From: Candidatus Mesenet endosymbiont of Agriotes lineatus
GTDB lineage: Bacteria > Pseudomonadota > Alphaproteobacteria > Rickettsiales > Anaplasmataceae
Assembly (NCBI RefSeq): GCF_964019585.1
Contig: NZ_OZ026454.1
Span: 1,240,001-1,304,000, forward strand
Direction: 5' to 3'
Length of the DNA stretch: 64,000 nt
The notes under the pieces were generated by a model. That model was given only the letters and a program-made list of their open reading frames with translations, was not told the DNA's origin and made no database searches. A program made the position numbers and the translations under genes. Shown one piece after another: positions 43,278-53,331 of the stretch; positions within the stretch are counted from its first letter, which is position 1; every line of letters begins with the position of its first letter.

Positions 43278-44801
43278 TTAATTAAAATCAGATACAAATT
43301 TTTCCAAAATACCGGACATTTTAATTTTTATATCGTCATTTATAGTTTTTGACAAGACTTTTAAAACACTTGGATAACTATTACGCAAACATGCTATAAA
43401 ATCACGTTCAAATCTACTGATATCCCTAATATCTACACTATCTAAATAACCATTTATACCAGCAAATATAATGGCAGCTTGTTCTGCCACCGGAATAGGT
43501 GAATACTGTTTCTGTTTTAATAGCTCTATTAAACGTCTTCCTCTATCTAATACAGCTTGAGAATGATAATCTAAATCAGAACCAAACTTAGAAAAATCCT
43601 CTAATTCCCTGTACTGGGCCAAATTTAATTTAATAGATCCAGCAACCTTTTTTATAGAATCCACTTGTGCAGACGAACCAACTCTTGACACAGAAAGCCC
43701 AACATTCACTGCAGGACAGAACCCCTTATTAAATAACTCCGATTCAAGAAATATCTGCCCATCAGTAATAGAGATCACATTTGTTGGTATATATGCAGAA
43801 ACATCACCAGCTTGTGTTTCAACTATAGGTAGTGCAGTTAAAGAACCAGACCCCTTTTTTTCAGATATTTTAGCAGCTCTTTCTAAGAGACGCGAATGAA
43901 TATAAAATATGTCACCAGGATACGCTTCACGTCCTGGAGGTCTTCTAAGCAATAAAGACATTTGCCTATATGCAATAGCATGCTTTGATAAATCGTCATA
44001 AATTATAAGACAGTGCATGCCATTATCGCGAAAAAATTCACCCATAGCGCAACCAACATACGGTGCTAAGAACTGAAGCGATACTGGATCGGATGCACTT
44101 GCAGCAACAACAGTGGTATACTCCAGTGCTCCACTTTCCCTAAGCTTGTTCACTACCCTTGCAATTGTAGATATCTTCTGCCCAATCGCTACATAGATAC
44201 AATATACTTTTTGATCATTACCACTTATGCTGTTGATATCTCTTTGGTTAATTATAGTATCGAGTGCAATTGTTGTTTTACCAACTTGTCTGTCACCGAT
44301 TATTAGTTCACGCTGCCCTCTACCTATTGGAATCAATGCATCTATAATTTTAATTCCTGTCTGAAGAGGTTCGTGAACAGATTTCCTTTCTATTACACCT
44401 GGAGCTTCTGACTCTATTGGCATTTTAATGTTACTCTTTATCACTCCATTGCCATCAATTGGATTACCTAAAGAATCAACTACTCTGCCTAATAATTCAA
44501 AGCCTACATTAGTCTTAATAACGTCCCCTGTACACTTAACAACATCTTTTTCTCTAATATTACAATCGTTACTAAATGCTATTATATTAGTAATATCACC
44601 ATCTAAACCTTGAACAATTCCCTCTATATCATTAGCAAAAACCACCCTTTCACCAAATTTAGCTTTTTCTAAACCATAAGCTATCGCTATACCATCAGCA
44701 ACTGAAACAACCTCACCAACATGCTCATATTTTATATGTACACTATATTGTTCAATCTTTTTCTTTATAACACTTAATACTTCAGAGCCATCTATACTCA
44801 T
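43278..44801 (-). CDS. atpA: ATP synthase F1 subunit alpha
   Basis: The non-catalytic nucleotide-binding subunit of F1, peripheral at the inner membrane. It has 507 residues. Visible are the beta-barrel start ([21 protein letters not shown]), the P-loop [46 protein letters not shown] and [16 protein letters not shown]. It follows atpH with one base between and is followed by greA, not atpG: the ATP synthase operon is split here, as in other Anaplasmataceae. Confidence 0.98.
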   Translation of the reverse strand: MSIDGSEVLSVIKKKIEQYSVHIKYEHVGEVVSVADGIAIAYGLEKAKFGERVVFANDIEGIVQGLDGDITNIIAFSNDCNIREKDVVKCTGDVIKTNVGFELLGRVVDSLGNPIDGNGVIKSNIKMPIESEAPGVIERKSVHEPLQTGIKIIDALIPIGRGQRELIIGDRQVGKTTIALDTIINQRDINSISGNDQKVYCIYVAIGQKISTIARVVNKLRESGALEYTTVVAASASDPVSLQFLAPYVGCAMGEFFRDNGMHCLIIYDDLSKHAIAYRQMSLLLRRPPGREAYPGDIFYIHSRLLERAAKISEKKGSGSLTALPIVETQAGDVSAYIPTNVISITDGQIFLESELFNKGFCPAVNVGLSVSRVGSSAQVDSIKKVAGSIKLNLAQYRELEDFSKFGSDLDYHSQAVLDRGRRLIELLKQKQYSPIPVAEQAAIIFAGINGYLDSVDIRDISRFERDFIACLRNSYPSVLKVLSKTINDDIKIKMSGILEKFVSDFN

Positions 44802-44802
44802 A

Positions 44803-45357
44803 TTAAACTCCCTTTAATAAAACCGCCTCTTTACTTACCTCCAATAACCTTCCTAAATAACTTTTTAAAGAAGCATCAATAACCATAAAACCTATCTTAA
44901 CTACAAAACCGCCTAAAATAGAAGGATCAACAATATTAGTGAGACCAATAACTTCACCAAAACTAGACATAGAATTACTAATGAGCTTGATGTCACTTTT
45001 ACCTAAAGAAAGTGTAGATGTCACAACAACGTCAATTTTATTTTTGAACTTTTTTATTAAAGTTAAAAACTTCTTAAAAATAGTTTCTAACAAGAAAAAA
45101 CGTCTATTATTAACAATCAGGATCATAAAATTTAGTAAGGTATTACTCATATGATTTTTTAAAAGAGATATAACATCACTTTTTATTTTAGCAGAATTAA
45201 CTGGATTTAGAAAAAATAAAACCACCTCTTTTTCATTTGTGAAAAAATTCAACAAAAATTGTATGTCCCTTTCAACAACTTCAAGTTCTTCATTTGATAA
45301 TTCAAATAAGGCATAGACATAGCACAATATTAGTTTTTCAAACTTATTTTTTCTCAT
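44803..45357 (-). CDS. atpH: ATP synthase F1 subunit delta
   Basis: The stator subunit linking the F1 head to the b subunits. It has 184 residues, all helical. Family features are the [24 protein letters not shown] start, [43 protein letters not shown] and the C-terminal [29 protein letters not shown] signature. Identification rests mainly on that C-terminal motif and on the position one base upstream of atpA. It lies 37 bp after yraN. Confidence 0.94.
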   Translation of the reverse strand: MRKNKFEKLILCYVYALFELSNEELEVVERDIQFLLNFFTNEKEVVLFFLNPVNSAKIKSDVISLLKNHMSNTLLNFMILIVNNRRFFLLETIFKKFLTLIKKFKNKIDVVVTSTLSLGKSDIKLISNSMSSFGEVIGLTNIVDPSILGGFVVKIGFMVIDASLKSYLGRLLEVSKEAVLLKGV

Positions 45358-45394
45358 ATCACAAAACTTAAGCTAATAACCAAGATAGCATCTA

Positions 45395-45757
45395 CTACTC
45401 TATCCAAGCATTTTCTATATAAATAGGTAACCTTCTTAATGATAAAAAACAAAAATCAAAACTTAATATAAACTTCTGAAACTTAGAATTTAGACTAACA
45501 AAATATTTAGCAGAGCTTATTATTGCATTACATTGAAAATTAGAAATTGGAATTTCATCACTAAATAAACTAGTCTTTACTTCCACAAAGAGAAGCTTAT
45601 TTTTCTTACATGCAATTATATCTATTTCTCCTAAATGGCACCTATAACGGTGTTTAATAATATTGTACAATTTTAACCTTAAAAAAAGCAAAACTATCAC
45701 CTCACCAACATAACCAACACAGTTAGGTAAATTAATCTTATTCACTATTAAACCCAT
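45395..45757 (-). CDS. UPF0102 (YraN) family endonuclease-like protein
   Basis: A 120-residue protein with the UPF0102/YraN core: an N-terminal helix with a Gly-Glu (GYVGEVIVLLFL), then HRCHLGEIDIIACKKNKLLFVEVKT, the GEIDLI-(x)n-EVK motif of restriction-endonuclease-like folds with Asp, Glu and Lys in place. The biological role of the family is not settled (DNA repair or recombination proposed). It lies between rplQ (21 bp upstream) and atpH in the same run. Confidence 0.87.
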   Translation of the reverse strand: MGLIVNKINLPNCVGYVGEVIVLLFLRLKLYNIIKHRYRCHLGEIDIIACKKNKLLFVEVKTSLFSDEIPISNFQCNAIISSAKYFVSLNSKFQKFILSFDFCFLSLRRLPIYIENAWIE

Positions 45758-45778
45758 AAATTTAAATATTATGACAAA

Positions 45779-46162
45779 TTAGCCTTTCTTTTCAGTAATA
45801 ACATCTCTATCAACAAGCTCTATAACCGCTAAGGGAGCATTATCTCCTTTTCTAAAACCATATTTCATTATTCTACAATAACCGCCATTGCGATTTTCAT
45901 AACGTTTAGATAGAACGGTAAATAATTTCTTAACAAGTACTGTATCTTTTGTTTTTGAATATAAAATACGCCTACCTTGCAAATTATCTTGCGTTTTGGC
46001 AACTGTGATAATCCTTTCAACATAAGGCCTCAACTCCTTAGCTTTAGGTAAAGTAGTAATAATTCTTTCCTGATCAATTAAAGACATTGACATATTGTGC
46101 AACATAGCCAACCTATGCTTGGAAGTACGATTAAGTTTTCTCTGATTTATACCATGCCTCAT
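45779..46162 (-). CDS. rplQ: 50S ribosomal protein L17
   Basis: A large-subunit protein near the peptide exit tunnel. It has 127 residues: [67 protein letters not shown]. Last ribosomal gene of the fused S10-spc-alpha operon, 7 bp after rpoA. No terminator is visible between it and yraN, so transcription may continue. Confidence 0.97.
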   Translation of the reverse strand: MRHGINQRKLNRTSKHRLAMLHNMSMSLIDQERIITTLPKAKELRPYVERIITVAKTQDNLQGRRILYSKTKDTVLVKKLFTVLSKRYENRNGGYCRIMKYGFRKGDNAPLAVIELVDRDVITEKKG

Positions 46163-46169
46163 AAATTAC

Positions 46170-47267
46170 CTACCTATCAACATGTTTCTTAGTATCCACA
46201 TTATAATTAGAAGATAAATCTGAATACTTTTCAACGAATTTTTTAATATCATCAGAAGGAGACCAGTTTGGAATAGACATTCCTAGAGATAAACCTTTCT
46301 CAGCTAATTTATCTTTTATATCCTCTAATGTTCTTTTACCAAAACTTGGAGCTCTAAGCATATCATACTCTTTCTTTTGCACTAAGTCTCCAATATAGAC
46401 TATACCTTCTTTTTCTAAATAATTCTGAGCTCTAGTACAAAACTCTAAATCACTAACTTTAGATAGCAAAATAGGATCAAATGGCAGTTTTTTACTATCT
46501 TTAACCTTTGTAAGCTCAACATCGTTGCAATCAACAAGGGGTAGAAGCTGCCTTTGTAAGATTTTTGCAGCTAAAGCTACTGCTTCTTTAGGAGATAAAG
46601 AGCCATTAGTCTTTACTGACATGATCAACTTATCATAACCAATAACTTGACCTACACGACTATTTTCTACTGTAAAAGAAACTTTATTAACAGGACTATA
46701 CAGAGCGTTAACACGAATAAAACCTATTGAATTGGTAAAAAGTCCCGTCTCTTCTCTTTCACACCCTACAGTTGAAGCATAACCTTTACCGCTATCAATA
46801 TATATTTTCATTTTAAAATTTGTATTACTATCTAGTGTACATATATAAAGATCACTATTAAGCACAGTACATTCACCATCACTTTCTATCATATTAGCTC
46901 TTATTTCACATGGACCCTTTGCTTTCAAGTAAAGACATTTTTTATCCACAGAAGACAATCTAACACAAAGTTTACTTATATTAAGCACTATATCAGTTAC
47001 ATCTTCCCTTACTCCAGAAATTGAAGTAAACTCATGGGAAACACCGTCAATTTCAACCCCATATACTGCGGGTCCACTTAAAGAAGAGAGCATTATACGC
47101 CTAAAAGCAGCCCCCAAAGTCAAACCATAACCTCTTTCCAGTGGGTCTAAAATAACATCTCCCTCATGATAACCTCCCCTCACAATCACTTCGCCTACAG
47201 CAAGCTTAGCAATACTATTTTTATCACTTATAGTGATACAAGACTTATCATCAACAACATAAGACAT
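46170..47267 (-). CDS. rpoA: RNA polymerase alpha subunit
   Basis: A 365-residue subunit. The N-terminal assembly domain (to about residue 235) has EPLERGYGLTLGAAFRRIMLSSLSG (written in part) and VTDIVLNISKL. The C-terminal domain (about 265-330) has LEFCTRAQNYLEKEGI, RAPSFGKRTLEDIKDKL and GLSLGM, the helix-hairpin-helix region that contacts UP elements and activators. About 30 extra residues form a charged tail. It lies 28 bp after rpsK in the conserved alpha operon order. Confidence 0.98.
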   Translation of the reverse strand: MSYVVDDKSCITISDKNSIAKLAVGEVIVRGGYHEGDVILDPLERGYGLTLGAAFRRIMLSSLSGPAVYGVEIDGVSHEFTSISGVREDVTDIVLNISKLCVRLSSVDKKCLYLKAKGPCEIRANMIESDGECTVLNSDLYICTLDSNTNFKMKIYIDSGKGYASTVGCEREETGLFTNSIGFIRVNALYSPVNKVSFTVENSRVGQVIGYDKLIMSVKTNGSLSPKEAVALAAKILQRQLLPLVDCNDVELTKVKDSKKLPFDPILLSKVSDLEFCTRAQNYLEKEGIVYIGDLVQKKEYDMLRAPSFGKRTLEDIKDKLAEKGLSLGMSIPNWSPSDDIKKFVEKYSDLSSNYNVDTKKHVDR

Positions 47268-47295
47268 AAATATCCTTTAAAATTAATAGCACAAG

Positions 47296-47703
47296 TCAAA
47301 CTCTTCTTTTCTTTCTTAACCTAGGACCATTATGTGGAATACAAGTTTTATATTTAATAGAGATTATTGAAAGGCCAGCACTTTCCATAGCTTTAACAAT
47401 ACCATCTTTACTCGGTCCAACACTAAGACCAGCACCACTCATTACCACATGCAATGTTCTCATACCATCCTCCACAGCACTTTTAGCGATAGATTCAGCA
47501 GTTGTATTTCCTGCATAAGGAGTAGACTTCTTTGCCCCCTTAAAACCATGAACACCAGCAGAAGTATATTTTATTACACGTTTATCAATAGCATTTACAA
47601 TAACAATCTTACAATTATTAAAGGTCACTAAAACATATGCAATACCATCAATCACCCTTTCTTTCTTTATGGCTACCGATTTTTTCTTTAATATTTCTTT
47701 CAT
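47296..47703 (-). CDS. rpsK: 30S ribosomal protein S11
   Basis: A platform protein of the 30S subunit. It has 135 residues: AYVLVTFNNCKIVIV, GFKGAKKSTPYAGNTTAESIAKSA, GAGLSVGPSKDGIVKAMESAG, and the C-terminal CIPHNGPRLRKKRRV. The N-terminal 12 residues are a Lys-rich extension usual in alphaproteobacteria. It lies between rpsM and rpoA. Confidence 0.97.
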   Translation of the reverse strand: MKEILKKKSVAIKKERVIDGIAYVLVTFNNCKIVIVNAIDKRVIKYTSAGVHGFKGAKKSTPYAGNTTAESIAKSAVEDGMRTLHVVMSGAGLSVGPSKDGIVKAMESAGLSIISIKYKTCIPHNGPRLRKKRRV

Positions 47704-47720
47704 AATCTCAATCTCTCAAT

Positions 47721-48089
47721 CTACCTCTTAATAGTAATCAAACGCCTACAAGTCTTCGCATTAGAATGGGTCCTTTGCCCCCTTGTAGGTAAATGCATCC
47801 TATGTCTAACCCCTCTATAACAACCTATACTTACTAAAAGTCTAATATCTTTAGAAACCTTGTCTTTTAAGTTTTCATCAACTACATAATTTTCCCTAAT
47901 ATGTCCATTAACAGCATTTATTTGCTCATCAGTTAAATCTGAAACACGTAAGGTTTTTGAAATACCACAAGCTTCACAAATTTTATTACCTGAAGAAACG
48001 CCAACACCCTTTATGTAAGCTAAAGAAAAAGGAACACATTTATCTAATGGTAGATCAACACCCGCCACCTTACTACTTACTTTACGCAC
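47721..48089 (-). CDS. rpsM: 30S ribosomal protein S13
   Basis: A 30S head protein contacting the P-site tRNA and the 50S subunit. It has 122 residues: VDLPLDKCVPFSLAYIKGVG, LRVSDLTDEQINAVNGHI, SIGCYRGVRHRMHLPTRGQRTHSNAKTCR. It lies 67 bp after adk; no rpmJ (L36) gene is found in this gap, where many bacteria carry it. Confidence 0.97.
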   Translation of the reverse strand: MRKVSSKVAGVDLPLDKCVPFSLAYIKGVGVSSGNKICEACGISKTLRVSDLTDEQINAVNGHIRENYVVDENLKDKVSKDIRLLVSIGCYRGVRHRMHLPTRGQRTHSNAKTCRRLITIKR

Positions 48090-48156
48090 AAATTAAACAC
48101 TCTTAAAAGTATAAGCTAATAACTTAACACAACACACATTAAAGTCAATAAATAAA

Positions 48157-48783
48157 CTAAGAAAAAAAAGCATACATCACCTCACTTACTTGGGCTATAT
48201 TCATCTCGCCATTAACTTCTAATATTTTACCCCGATAATATTTCCTTAAATCTTCCATTTGCACTTTATATTCCATTATTCTTTTTCTTACTATACTTAA
48301 ATCTCTATCATCATATCTTTGCCTTATTTCTTTACTGCCACACTTCTTACACTTATTAATTTCATTAATATACATTAAATTATATATATTCCCACAATTA
48401 AAACACATAAAACGATTTGCAATCCTTTCTATTATTACATTATCACTAATTTGCAACTCTACTATATAATTTATAACTTGATTGACTGCTTTCAATACTT
48501 TATTTAAAAACTTAGCTTGATTCAAATTTCTAGGAAAACCATCAAGTATAAAATTACTAGCAGACAGTTTAAGTTGCTTATATATAATGTCACATATAAA
48601 CTTATCCTCTACTAAAGTACCAGATTCAATAGCATTTTTAACTTTTATATCAATATTATTAGCAACAACTTCAGCTCTTAATAAATCACCAGCAGTGATA
48701 ATATTTAAACCATATTTTTTTGATAATACACATGATTGTGTCCCTTTACCAGAACCTGGAGGACCAAAAATTATAATATTCAT
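48157..48783 (-). CDS. adk: Adenylate kinase
   Basis: Interconverts AMP, ATP and ADP. It has 208 residues: P-loop GPPGSGKGTQ at 7-16, AMP-binding GDLLRAEV, FILDGFPRN, and a long-form lid. The lid carries a zinc-type four-Cys set (CFNCG and CKKCG), unlike E. coli Adk but common in gram-positives and some alphaproteobacteria. It lies between secY and rpsM, the usual alphaproteobacterial position, and overlaps the secY stop by one base. Confidence 0.97.
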   Translation of the reverse strand: MNIIIFGPPGSGKGTQSCVLSKKYGLNIITAGDLLRAEVVANNIDIKVKNAIESGTLVEDKFICDIIYKQLKLSASNFILDGFPRNLNQAKFLNKVLKAVNQVINYIVELQISDNVIIERIANRFMCFNCGNIYNLMYINEINKCKKCGSKEIRQRYDDRDLSIVRKRIMEYKVQMEDLRKYYRGKILEVNGEMNIAQVSEVMYAFFS

Positions 48784-50105
48784 TAAAGATTCACTAGCTC
48801 AGACTTTTTCATAAATGAATCATACCTACTTGCAAAAATATGAGCTTGAACTTGAGAAATAGTATCCATAATAACACTCACAATAATTAACAAACTAGCC
48901 CCACCAAAAATAAGAGGTATATTATAGTAGTACCTTATTACTTCAGGAATTAGACATATAAAACACAAATAGAGAGAACCAAAAAAAGTTAATCTAAAAA
49001 CTACATACTGCAGATAACTACAGGTATGACTACCTGGCCTTTTTCCAGGAATAAAATTACCATTTTTTCTTAACGTATCTGCAACCTCTTGTGGATTAAA
49101 AACAAAAGCAGTATAAAAAAAGCTAAAAAATATCATAAGCATTAAATAAAATACCACATACGCAACTTTACCAGCAGAAAAATTACTCAGAATAAAATCT
49201 GACCATGCATATTCCTTATGAAAATTTGCTATTGTTATAGGAGTTAAAACGATAGCATTAGCAAATATTGTAGGTATTACTCCAGCAATATTCAATTTAA
49301 GTGGTATATAAGTATGATTATCATTATATAAGCCGCCCTTAGATTGCTTTCTTGGATATTGAACAAAAATTTTTCTATAAGAACGCTCAACAAAAATTAC
49401 TAAGGTTAATAACAGTAAAAATAAAAGGAAAATAAAAAAGATCATAATTATTGATATACTACCTGCTCTATTAAGTATAAAAATAGATGATAGAGCATTA
49501 TGTAATTCTGATATGATACCAGTAAAAATAATAAGAGATATACCATTACCTATACCATTAGTATTTATTTTTTCACCGAGCCATACTAAGAACATAGTTC
49601 CACCAAGTAAACTAAAAATACCTATCACACGAAACCAAAAACCAGGAGATAACACAACTACATTATTTTCAGTGTTCATATTCTCTAACCCCAATAAAAT
49701 AGCAAAACCTTGGATGATACAAAGAATTATAGTAACATAACGGACATAAGAATTCACCCGACAACGCCATAGTTCATTATTACTTTTTATCTCATTCATC
49801 CCTTTTGTTGTAGCTAATATAAGCTGAATTATAATTGAGGATACTACGTACGGCACAATATTCAGAGACAATATAGTCATTCTACCTAAAGCTCCACCTG
49901 AAAGTAAATTAAATACCCCCAAAATACCAATACTATTTCTGGAAAAAAAATCATTAATTAATTGAAGATTAACTCCAGGAATAGGAATATAAGTAGCTAA
50001 ACGATATATAATAAGAGCCCCTATAGTAAAAAGACAACGTATTAACAGATCACCCTTACATAATAAAGAAAAATCAAACTTATTTAATAAATCCTTAGAA
50101 TTCAT
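48783..50105 (-). CDS. secY: Preprotein translocase subunit SecY
   Basis: The channel of the Sec translocon in the inner membrane. It has 440 residues and ten membrane helices. Signatures are TYIPIPGVN in the plug region, GIFNLLSGGALGRMTILSLNIVPYV-type helix 2 (here GVFNLLSGGALGRM), GIGNGISLIIFTGI, VERSYRKIFVQYPRKQ and GNFIPGKRPG. Cooperates with SecB (37240) for export. It follows rplO by 7 bp. Confidence 0.98.
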   Translation of the reverse strand: MNSKDLLNKFDFSLLCKGDLLIRCLFTIGALIIYRLATYIPIPGVNLQLINDFFSRNSIGILGVFNLLSGGALGRMTILSLNIVPYVVSSIIIQLILATTKGMNEIKSNNELWRCRVNSYVRYVTIILCIIQGFAILLGLENMNTENNVVVLSPGFWFRVIGIFSLLGGTMFLVWLGEKINTNGIGNGISLIIFTGIISELHNALSSIFILNRAGSISIIMIFFIFLLFLLLLTLVIFVERSYRKIFVQYPRKQSKGGLYNDNHTYIPLKLNIAGVIPTIFANAIVLTPITIANFHKEYAWSDFILSNFSAGKVAYVVFYLMLMIFFSFFYTAFVFNPQEVADTLRKNGNFIPGKRPGSHTCSYLQYVVFRLTFFGSLYLCFICLIPEVIRYYYNIPLIFGGASLLIIVSVIMDTISQVQAHIFASRYDSFMKKSELVNL

Positions 50106-50112
50106 AACTTTT

Positions 50113-50562
50113 TTATAACTCTACTTTCCCACCGACCGATGCAATTGAAGCTTGTGCTGATCTAGACACCGCATCAACACAAAATATCAACTTGCTTTTT
50201 AATTCACAATTACCTAATAATTTCACTTTACATCTTAGCGATCTAATTAAGCCTAACCTAAATAATACATTCTTATCTATGTAATTATCATTCATCTTAT
50301 CAGGATTGATTAAGTGTTCAACATCACCGATATTAACAATAGCATAACGCTGCTTAAATTTTGATTTGAACCCTCTTTTAGGTAAACGTGTAAATATAGA
50401 CTGTTGACCACCTCCAAAACCATTGATTGAAGCACCACTCCTTGCCTTTTGTCCCTTATGTCCTCTACCTGAAGTTTTACCTTTACCACAACCAATTCCC
50501 CTGCCTAAAAGTTTTGCTCTCTTTTTCTTAGGCAAACCTGTAAACAAAATATTTAACTTCAT
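50113..50562 (-). CDS. rplO: 50S ribosomal protein L15
   Basis: A late-assembly 50S protein. It has 149 residues: KRAKLLGRGIGCGKGKTSGRG, KGQKARSGASINGFGGGQ, FTRLPKRGFKSKF. It lies 8 bp after rpsE with no rpmD (L30) gene between, which is the usual place for L30 in other bacteria. Confidence 0.96.
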   Translation of the reverse strand: MKLNILFTGLPKKKRAKLLGRGIGCGKGKTSGRGHKGQKARSGASINGFGGGQQSIFTRLPKRGFKSKFKQRYAIVNIGDVEHLINPDKMNDNYIDKNVLFRLGLIRSLRCKVKLLGNCELKSKLIFCVDAVSRSAQASIASVGGKVEL

Positions 50563-50570
50563 ACAATAAC

Positions 50571-51086
50571 CTATCTTTTTCCAATTATTTCATTAATTTT
50601 CTTACCTCTTTTATTTGCAATTTGCCTCAAAGATAACATTTTATTGAAAGCAGAAAATACCGCATATACAGCATTATGAGGGTTAGTTGACCCAATAGAT
50701 TTAGCAACTATATCTTTTACGCCTAAAGCTTCAAACACAGACCTTATAGCTCCACCAGCTATAATCCCTGTACCTGGCTTTGCTGATCTCAATAAAACCT
50801 TACCTGAACAAAACTTAGCTACAATATCATAATGCAAAGTTCTATTTTCACGCAAATGAACTCTTATTAACTTTTTCTTTGCTGAATTTGCAGCTTTTAT
50901 TTTAGCTTCTGCTACTTCATAGTGCTTACCTAATCCACAACCAACCCTTCCTTTCTCATCTCCTACTACAATCAAATCTGAAAAAGAAAATTTACGTCCG
51001 CCTTTTGTAACCTTTGACACTCTCTTAGCAGAAACTAATAATTCCGATAACCCAGAATCATCTTGAAAACTTTTCATCACAACCAT
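50571..51086 (-). CDS. rpsE: 30S ribosomal protein S5
   Basis: A decoding-fidelity protein at the mRNA entry site. It has 171 residues: [40 protein letters not shown]-type S5 N-domain (here [10 protein letters not shown]), then [35 protein letters not shown] at 51086 is used; ATG at 51077 is possible. It lies 8 bp after rplR. Confidence 0.97.
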   Translation of the reverse strand: MVVMKSFQDDSGLSELLVSAKRVSKVTKGGRKFSFSDLIVVGDEKGRVGCGLGKHYEVAEAKIKAANSAKKKLIRVHLRENRTLHYDIVAKFCSGKVLLRSAKPGTGIIAGGAIRSVFEALGVKDIVAKSIGSTNPHNAVYAVFSAFNKMLSLRQIANKRGKKINEIIGKR

Positions 51087-51094
51087 AAATTAAC

Positions 51095-51484
51095 CTAAAA
51101 ATTTAATCCCGATTCTCTTAAAACCTCAACAAACTTAGATATAACAGTATTCTCAGCATATCTATAAGGACCTTTATCGAAAACCAATTGCTTATTAGAA
51201 ATATCTTTACCAGATAAACGGCTAATAATTAATTTACCTACAGCTTTTGCAGATTCTTTATTTACTTTGCGACCACACTCAACTTTAAGAGCCTTCTCCA
51301 AGGTCGAAGCAGAAGCAACAGTAATACCGTCTTCATCATTAATTAATTGAGCATAAAAATACCGATTTGACTTAAATACTGATAAGCGCAGATAGCCATA
51401 ACCCTTCTTTATTTTTGCGCGGGTACACAACTTTCTTCTCTTTTTATTATTTAATGTACTTAATAAAGTTTTAGAATTTCCCAT
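51095..51484 (-). CDS. rplR: 50S ribosomal protein L18
   Basis: Binds 5S rRNA in the central protuberance. It has 129 residues: KRRKLCTRAKIKKGYGYLRLSVFKSNRYFYAQLIND and KLIISRLSGKDISNKQLVFDKGPYRYAENTVISKFVEVLRESGLNF (cited in part) correspond to the family core and C-terminus. It has a slightly longer N-terminus than E. coli (117). Confidence 0.95.
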   Translation of the reverse strand: MGNSKTLLSTLNNKKRRKLCTRAKIKKGYGYLRLSVFKSNRYFYAQLINDEDGITVASASTLEKALKVECGRKVNKESAKAVGKLIISRLSGKDISNKQLVFDKGPYRYAENTVISKFVEVLRESGLNF

Positions 51485-51505
51485 AAATCATTCCATTTTG
51501 TAAAA

Positions 51506-52045
51506 TTATTTCTTTTTGCTAGTCTCTTTACGTAACATAATCTTACCTTTTAATACAATACCTTTACCTTTATAAGGATTAAATTTCCTTATCTTACATA
51601 AATCAGATGCAAGCATATGAACTTTTTGTTTATCTATTCCCGTTATTACAATATCTTGTTTAATACACTCGCATTTAACATGCTCTGATATCCTATAAAT
51701 TATATCATGACTAAAACCTAATGATAAAGTTAAATACTTACCATTATACCCTGCTTTATACCCTATACCGTTAATTTCAAGACAGAGAGAAAAGCCCTTA
51801 GTTATACCATAAATAAAATTATTAATATTACTTATATAAGTTCCCAATAAAGCATTAATTTTTTTATTAAAATTATTTTTATCAATTGATAATAACAACT
51901 TATTACCATCATACTTATATAGGATAGAGCTATTTAAAATAAATTCCCTTCTTCCTATACTATTTTGAAACAACAATTTATTACCATAACACTTAAGCTC
52001 AACACTATCAGGAATAGTTACAGGCACTAGATTAACACGAGACAT
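51506..52045 (-). CDS. rplF: 50S ribosomal protein L6
   Basis: A 50S protein near the sarcin-ricin loop. It has 179 residues: two repeated domains, with GFSLCLEINGIGYKAGYNGKYL and LSLGFSH in the second and IRKFNPYKGKGIVLKGKIMLRKETSKKK at the end (cited in parts). The Pro-Tyr-Lys-Gly-Lys-Gly motif is diagnostic. The first domain is quite diverged. Confidence 0.95.
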   Translation of the reverse strand: MSRVNLVPVTIPDSVELKCYGNKLLFQNSIGRREFILNSSILYKYDGNKLLLSIDKNNFNKKINALLGTYISNINNFIYGITKGFSLCLEINGIGYKAGYNGKYLTLSLGFSHDIIYRISEHVKCECIKQDIVITGIDKQKVHMLASDLCKIRKFNPYKGKGIVLKGKIMLRKETSKKK

Positions 52046-52058
52046 TAATAATCCCTAC

Positions 52059-52448
52059 TTAAAAAATACCACATAAAACCTCTCCACCAACATTTGATTT
52101 CCTTGCATCAAAATCAGATATTACTCCCTTTGAAGTAGATAAAATAATAATGCCCAACCCATTGTAAAATCTAGGAACTTCCCTAGCTGTAGAATAAATA
52201 CGTCTGCCAGGTTTAGAGTATGCTTTTATTTCATGAATCACTGGCATGTTGTTATAATATTTTAATTCTATAATAAAATTAAATATTTTACTCCTCACTT
52301 CTTTTTTATCAAAATATGTTATGTATCCCTCATCTTGTAGAATCTTTAAAACAGAACCCCTCATCCCAGAAAATGGAACCTCTACAATTTTCATCATTGC
52401 TAACTGCGCATTACGAATCCTTGTTAAAAAATCACATAGATTTGCCAT
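52059..52448 (-). CDS. rpsH: 30S ribosomal protein S8
   Basis: A primary 16S rRNA-binding protein. It has 129 residues from ATG 52448, which has GAGGAG before it and begins MANLCDFLTRIRNAQ as in the family; an upstream in-frame start would add 10 unconserved residues. C-terminal RRIYSTAREVPRFYNGLGIIILSTSKGVISD is typical. It lies 23 bp after rpsN. Confidence 0.96.
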   Translation of the reverse strand: MANLCDFLTRIRNAQLAMMKIVEVPFSGMRGSVLKILQDEGYITYFDKKEVRSKIFNFIIELKYYNNMPVIHEIKAYSKPGRRIYSTAREVPRFYNGLGIIILSTSKGVISDFDARKSNVGGEVLCGIF

Positions 52449-52471
52449 TACATACTCCTCATAATCATAAA

Positions 52472-52777
52472 TTACCAACTAGACTTTAACATTCCCGGAA
52501 TGTACCCAAAAGGACATAACTGACGTAAAGCAATACGAGACAAGCCAAATTCCCTATAAACACCTCTACCCCTACCACTCAACAAACATCTATTCCTAAC
52601 TCTTACAGCAGAAGAATCTCTTGGCATTTTAGATAACTTAAGTTGAGCAATAAACCTTTGATCAACAGGAATATTTTTATTACTTATTATACCTTTAAGC
52701 TCTTGTCTTTTACTTCTGTACCTATCACAAATTTGTATTCTTTTTAAATTTCTTTGTATAACAGATTTTTTTGCCAT
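52472..52777 (-). CDS. rpsN: 30S ribosomal protein S14, zinc-free form
   Basis: A 101-residue S14 of the long type: MAKKSVIQRNLKR at the start and VRNRCLLSGRGRGVYREFGLSR near the end, without the two CxxC zinc motifs of the short form. The ATG at 52777 is the family start; an upstream ATG at 52798 would add seven residues. It lies between rplE and rpsH. Confidence 0.96.
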   Translation of the reverse strand: MAKKSVIQRNLKRIQICDRYRSKRQELKGIISNKNIPVDQRFIAQLKLSKMPRDSSAVRVRNRCLLSGRGRGVYREFGLSRIALRQLCPFGYIPGMLKSSW

Positions 52778-52790
52778 AATACCACTCTTA

Positions 52791-53327
52791 TTAATCAAAA
52801 AAAGGGAATTTTAAAATAGATAATAATTCCTTTGCATCCTTATTATTAGTTGCACTTGTAACAATATTAATATCCATCCCTATAATTTTTCCTTCCACAG
52901 TATATCTTCCCTCTAAAAATGAAGTATGCTCCTTAATACTTAATGAAATATTGCCACGATTATCAAACTGTTTAGAACTCAAACCCTTAAAAGCCCTCTC
53001 TTCAGGTAAAGTAATATAAATGAGCTTTTCTAAAAATTCATACATTCTTCTCTTACGCAAAGTTACCTTACACCCTACAATTTCACCTTTTCTTATCTTA
53101 AATCCAGAAATTGATTTTTTTGCATAAGTATAAACAGGCTTTTGACCCGATATTGAACGCAAAATCGTAAAATGATAATTAGCTACCTTACTATCAAATG
53201 CAGCATTACCTATACCCATATTAATGCATACCTTGACTAATCTAGGAACCTGTTCCTTCTTATCACAAGCAAGCCTCTTACACAACAATTCTATATTATT
53301 TTTATATAAACCCTGCAACACCAACAT
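52791..53327 (-). CDS. rplE: 50S ribosomal protein L5
   Basis: Binds 5S rRNA and contacts P-site tRNA. It has 178 residues: RLVKVCINMGIGNA, SGQKPVYTYAKKSISGFKIRKGEIVGCKVTLRKRRMYEFLEKL (in part), FKGLSSKQFDNRGN, and DINIVTSATNNKDAKELLSILKFPF. Confidence 0.96.
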   Translation of the reverse strand: MLVLQGLYKNNIELLCKRLACDKKEQVPRLVKVCINMGIGNAAFDSKVANYHFTILRSISGQKPVYTYAKKSISGFKIRKGEIVGCKVTLRKRRMYEFLEKLIYITLPEERAFKGLSSKQFDNRGNISLSIKEHTSFLEGRYTVEGKIIGMDINIVTSATNNKDAKELLSILKFPFFD

Positions 53328-53331
53328 AAGA

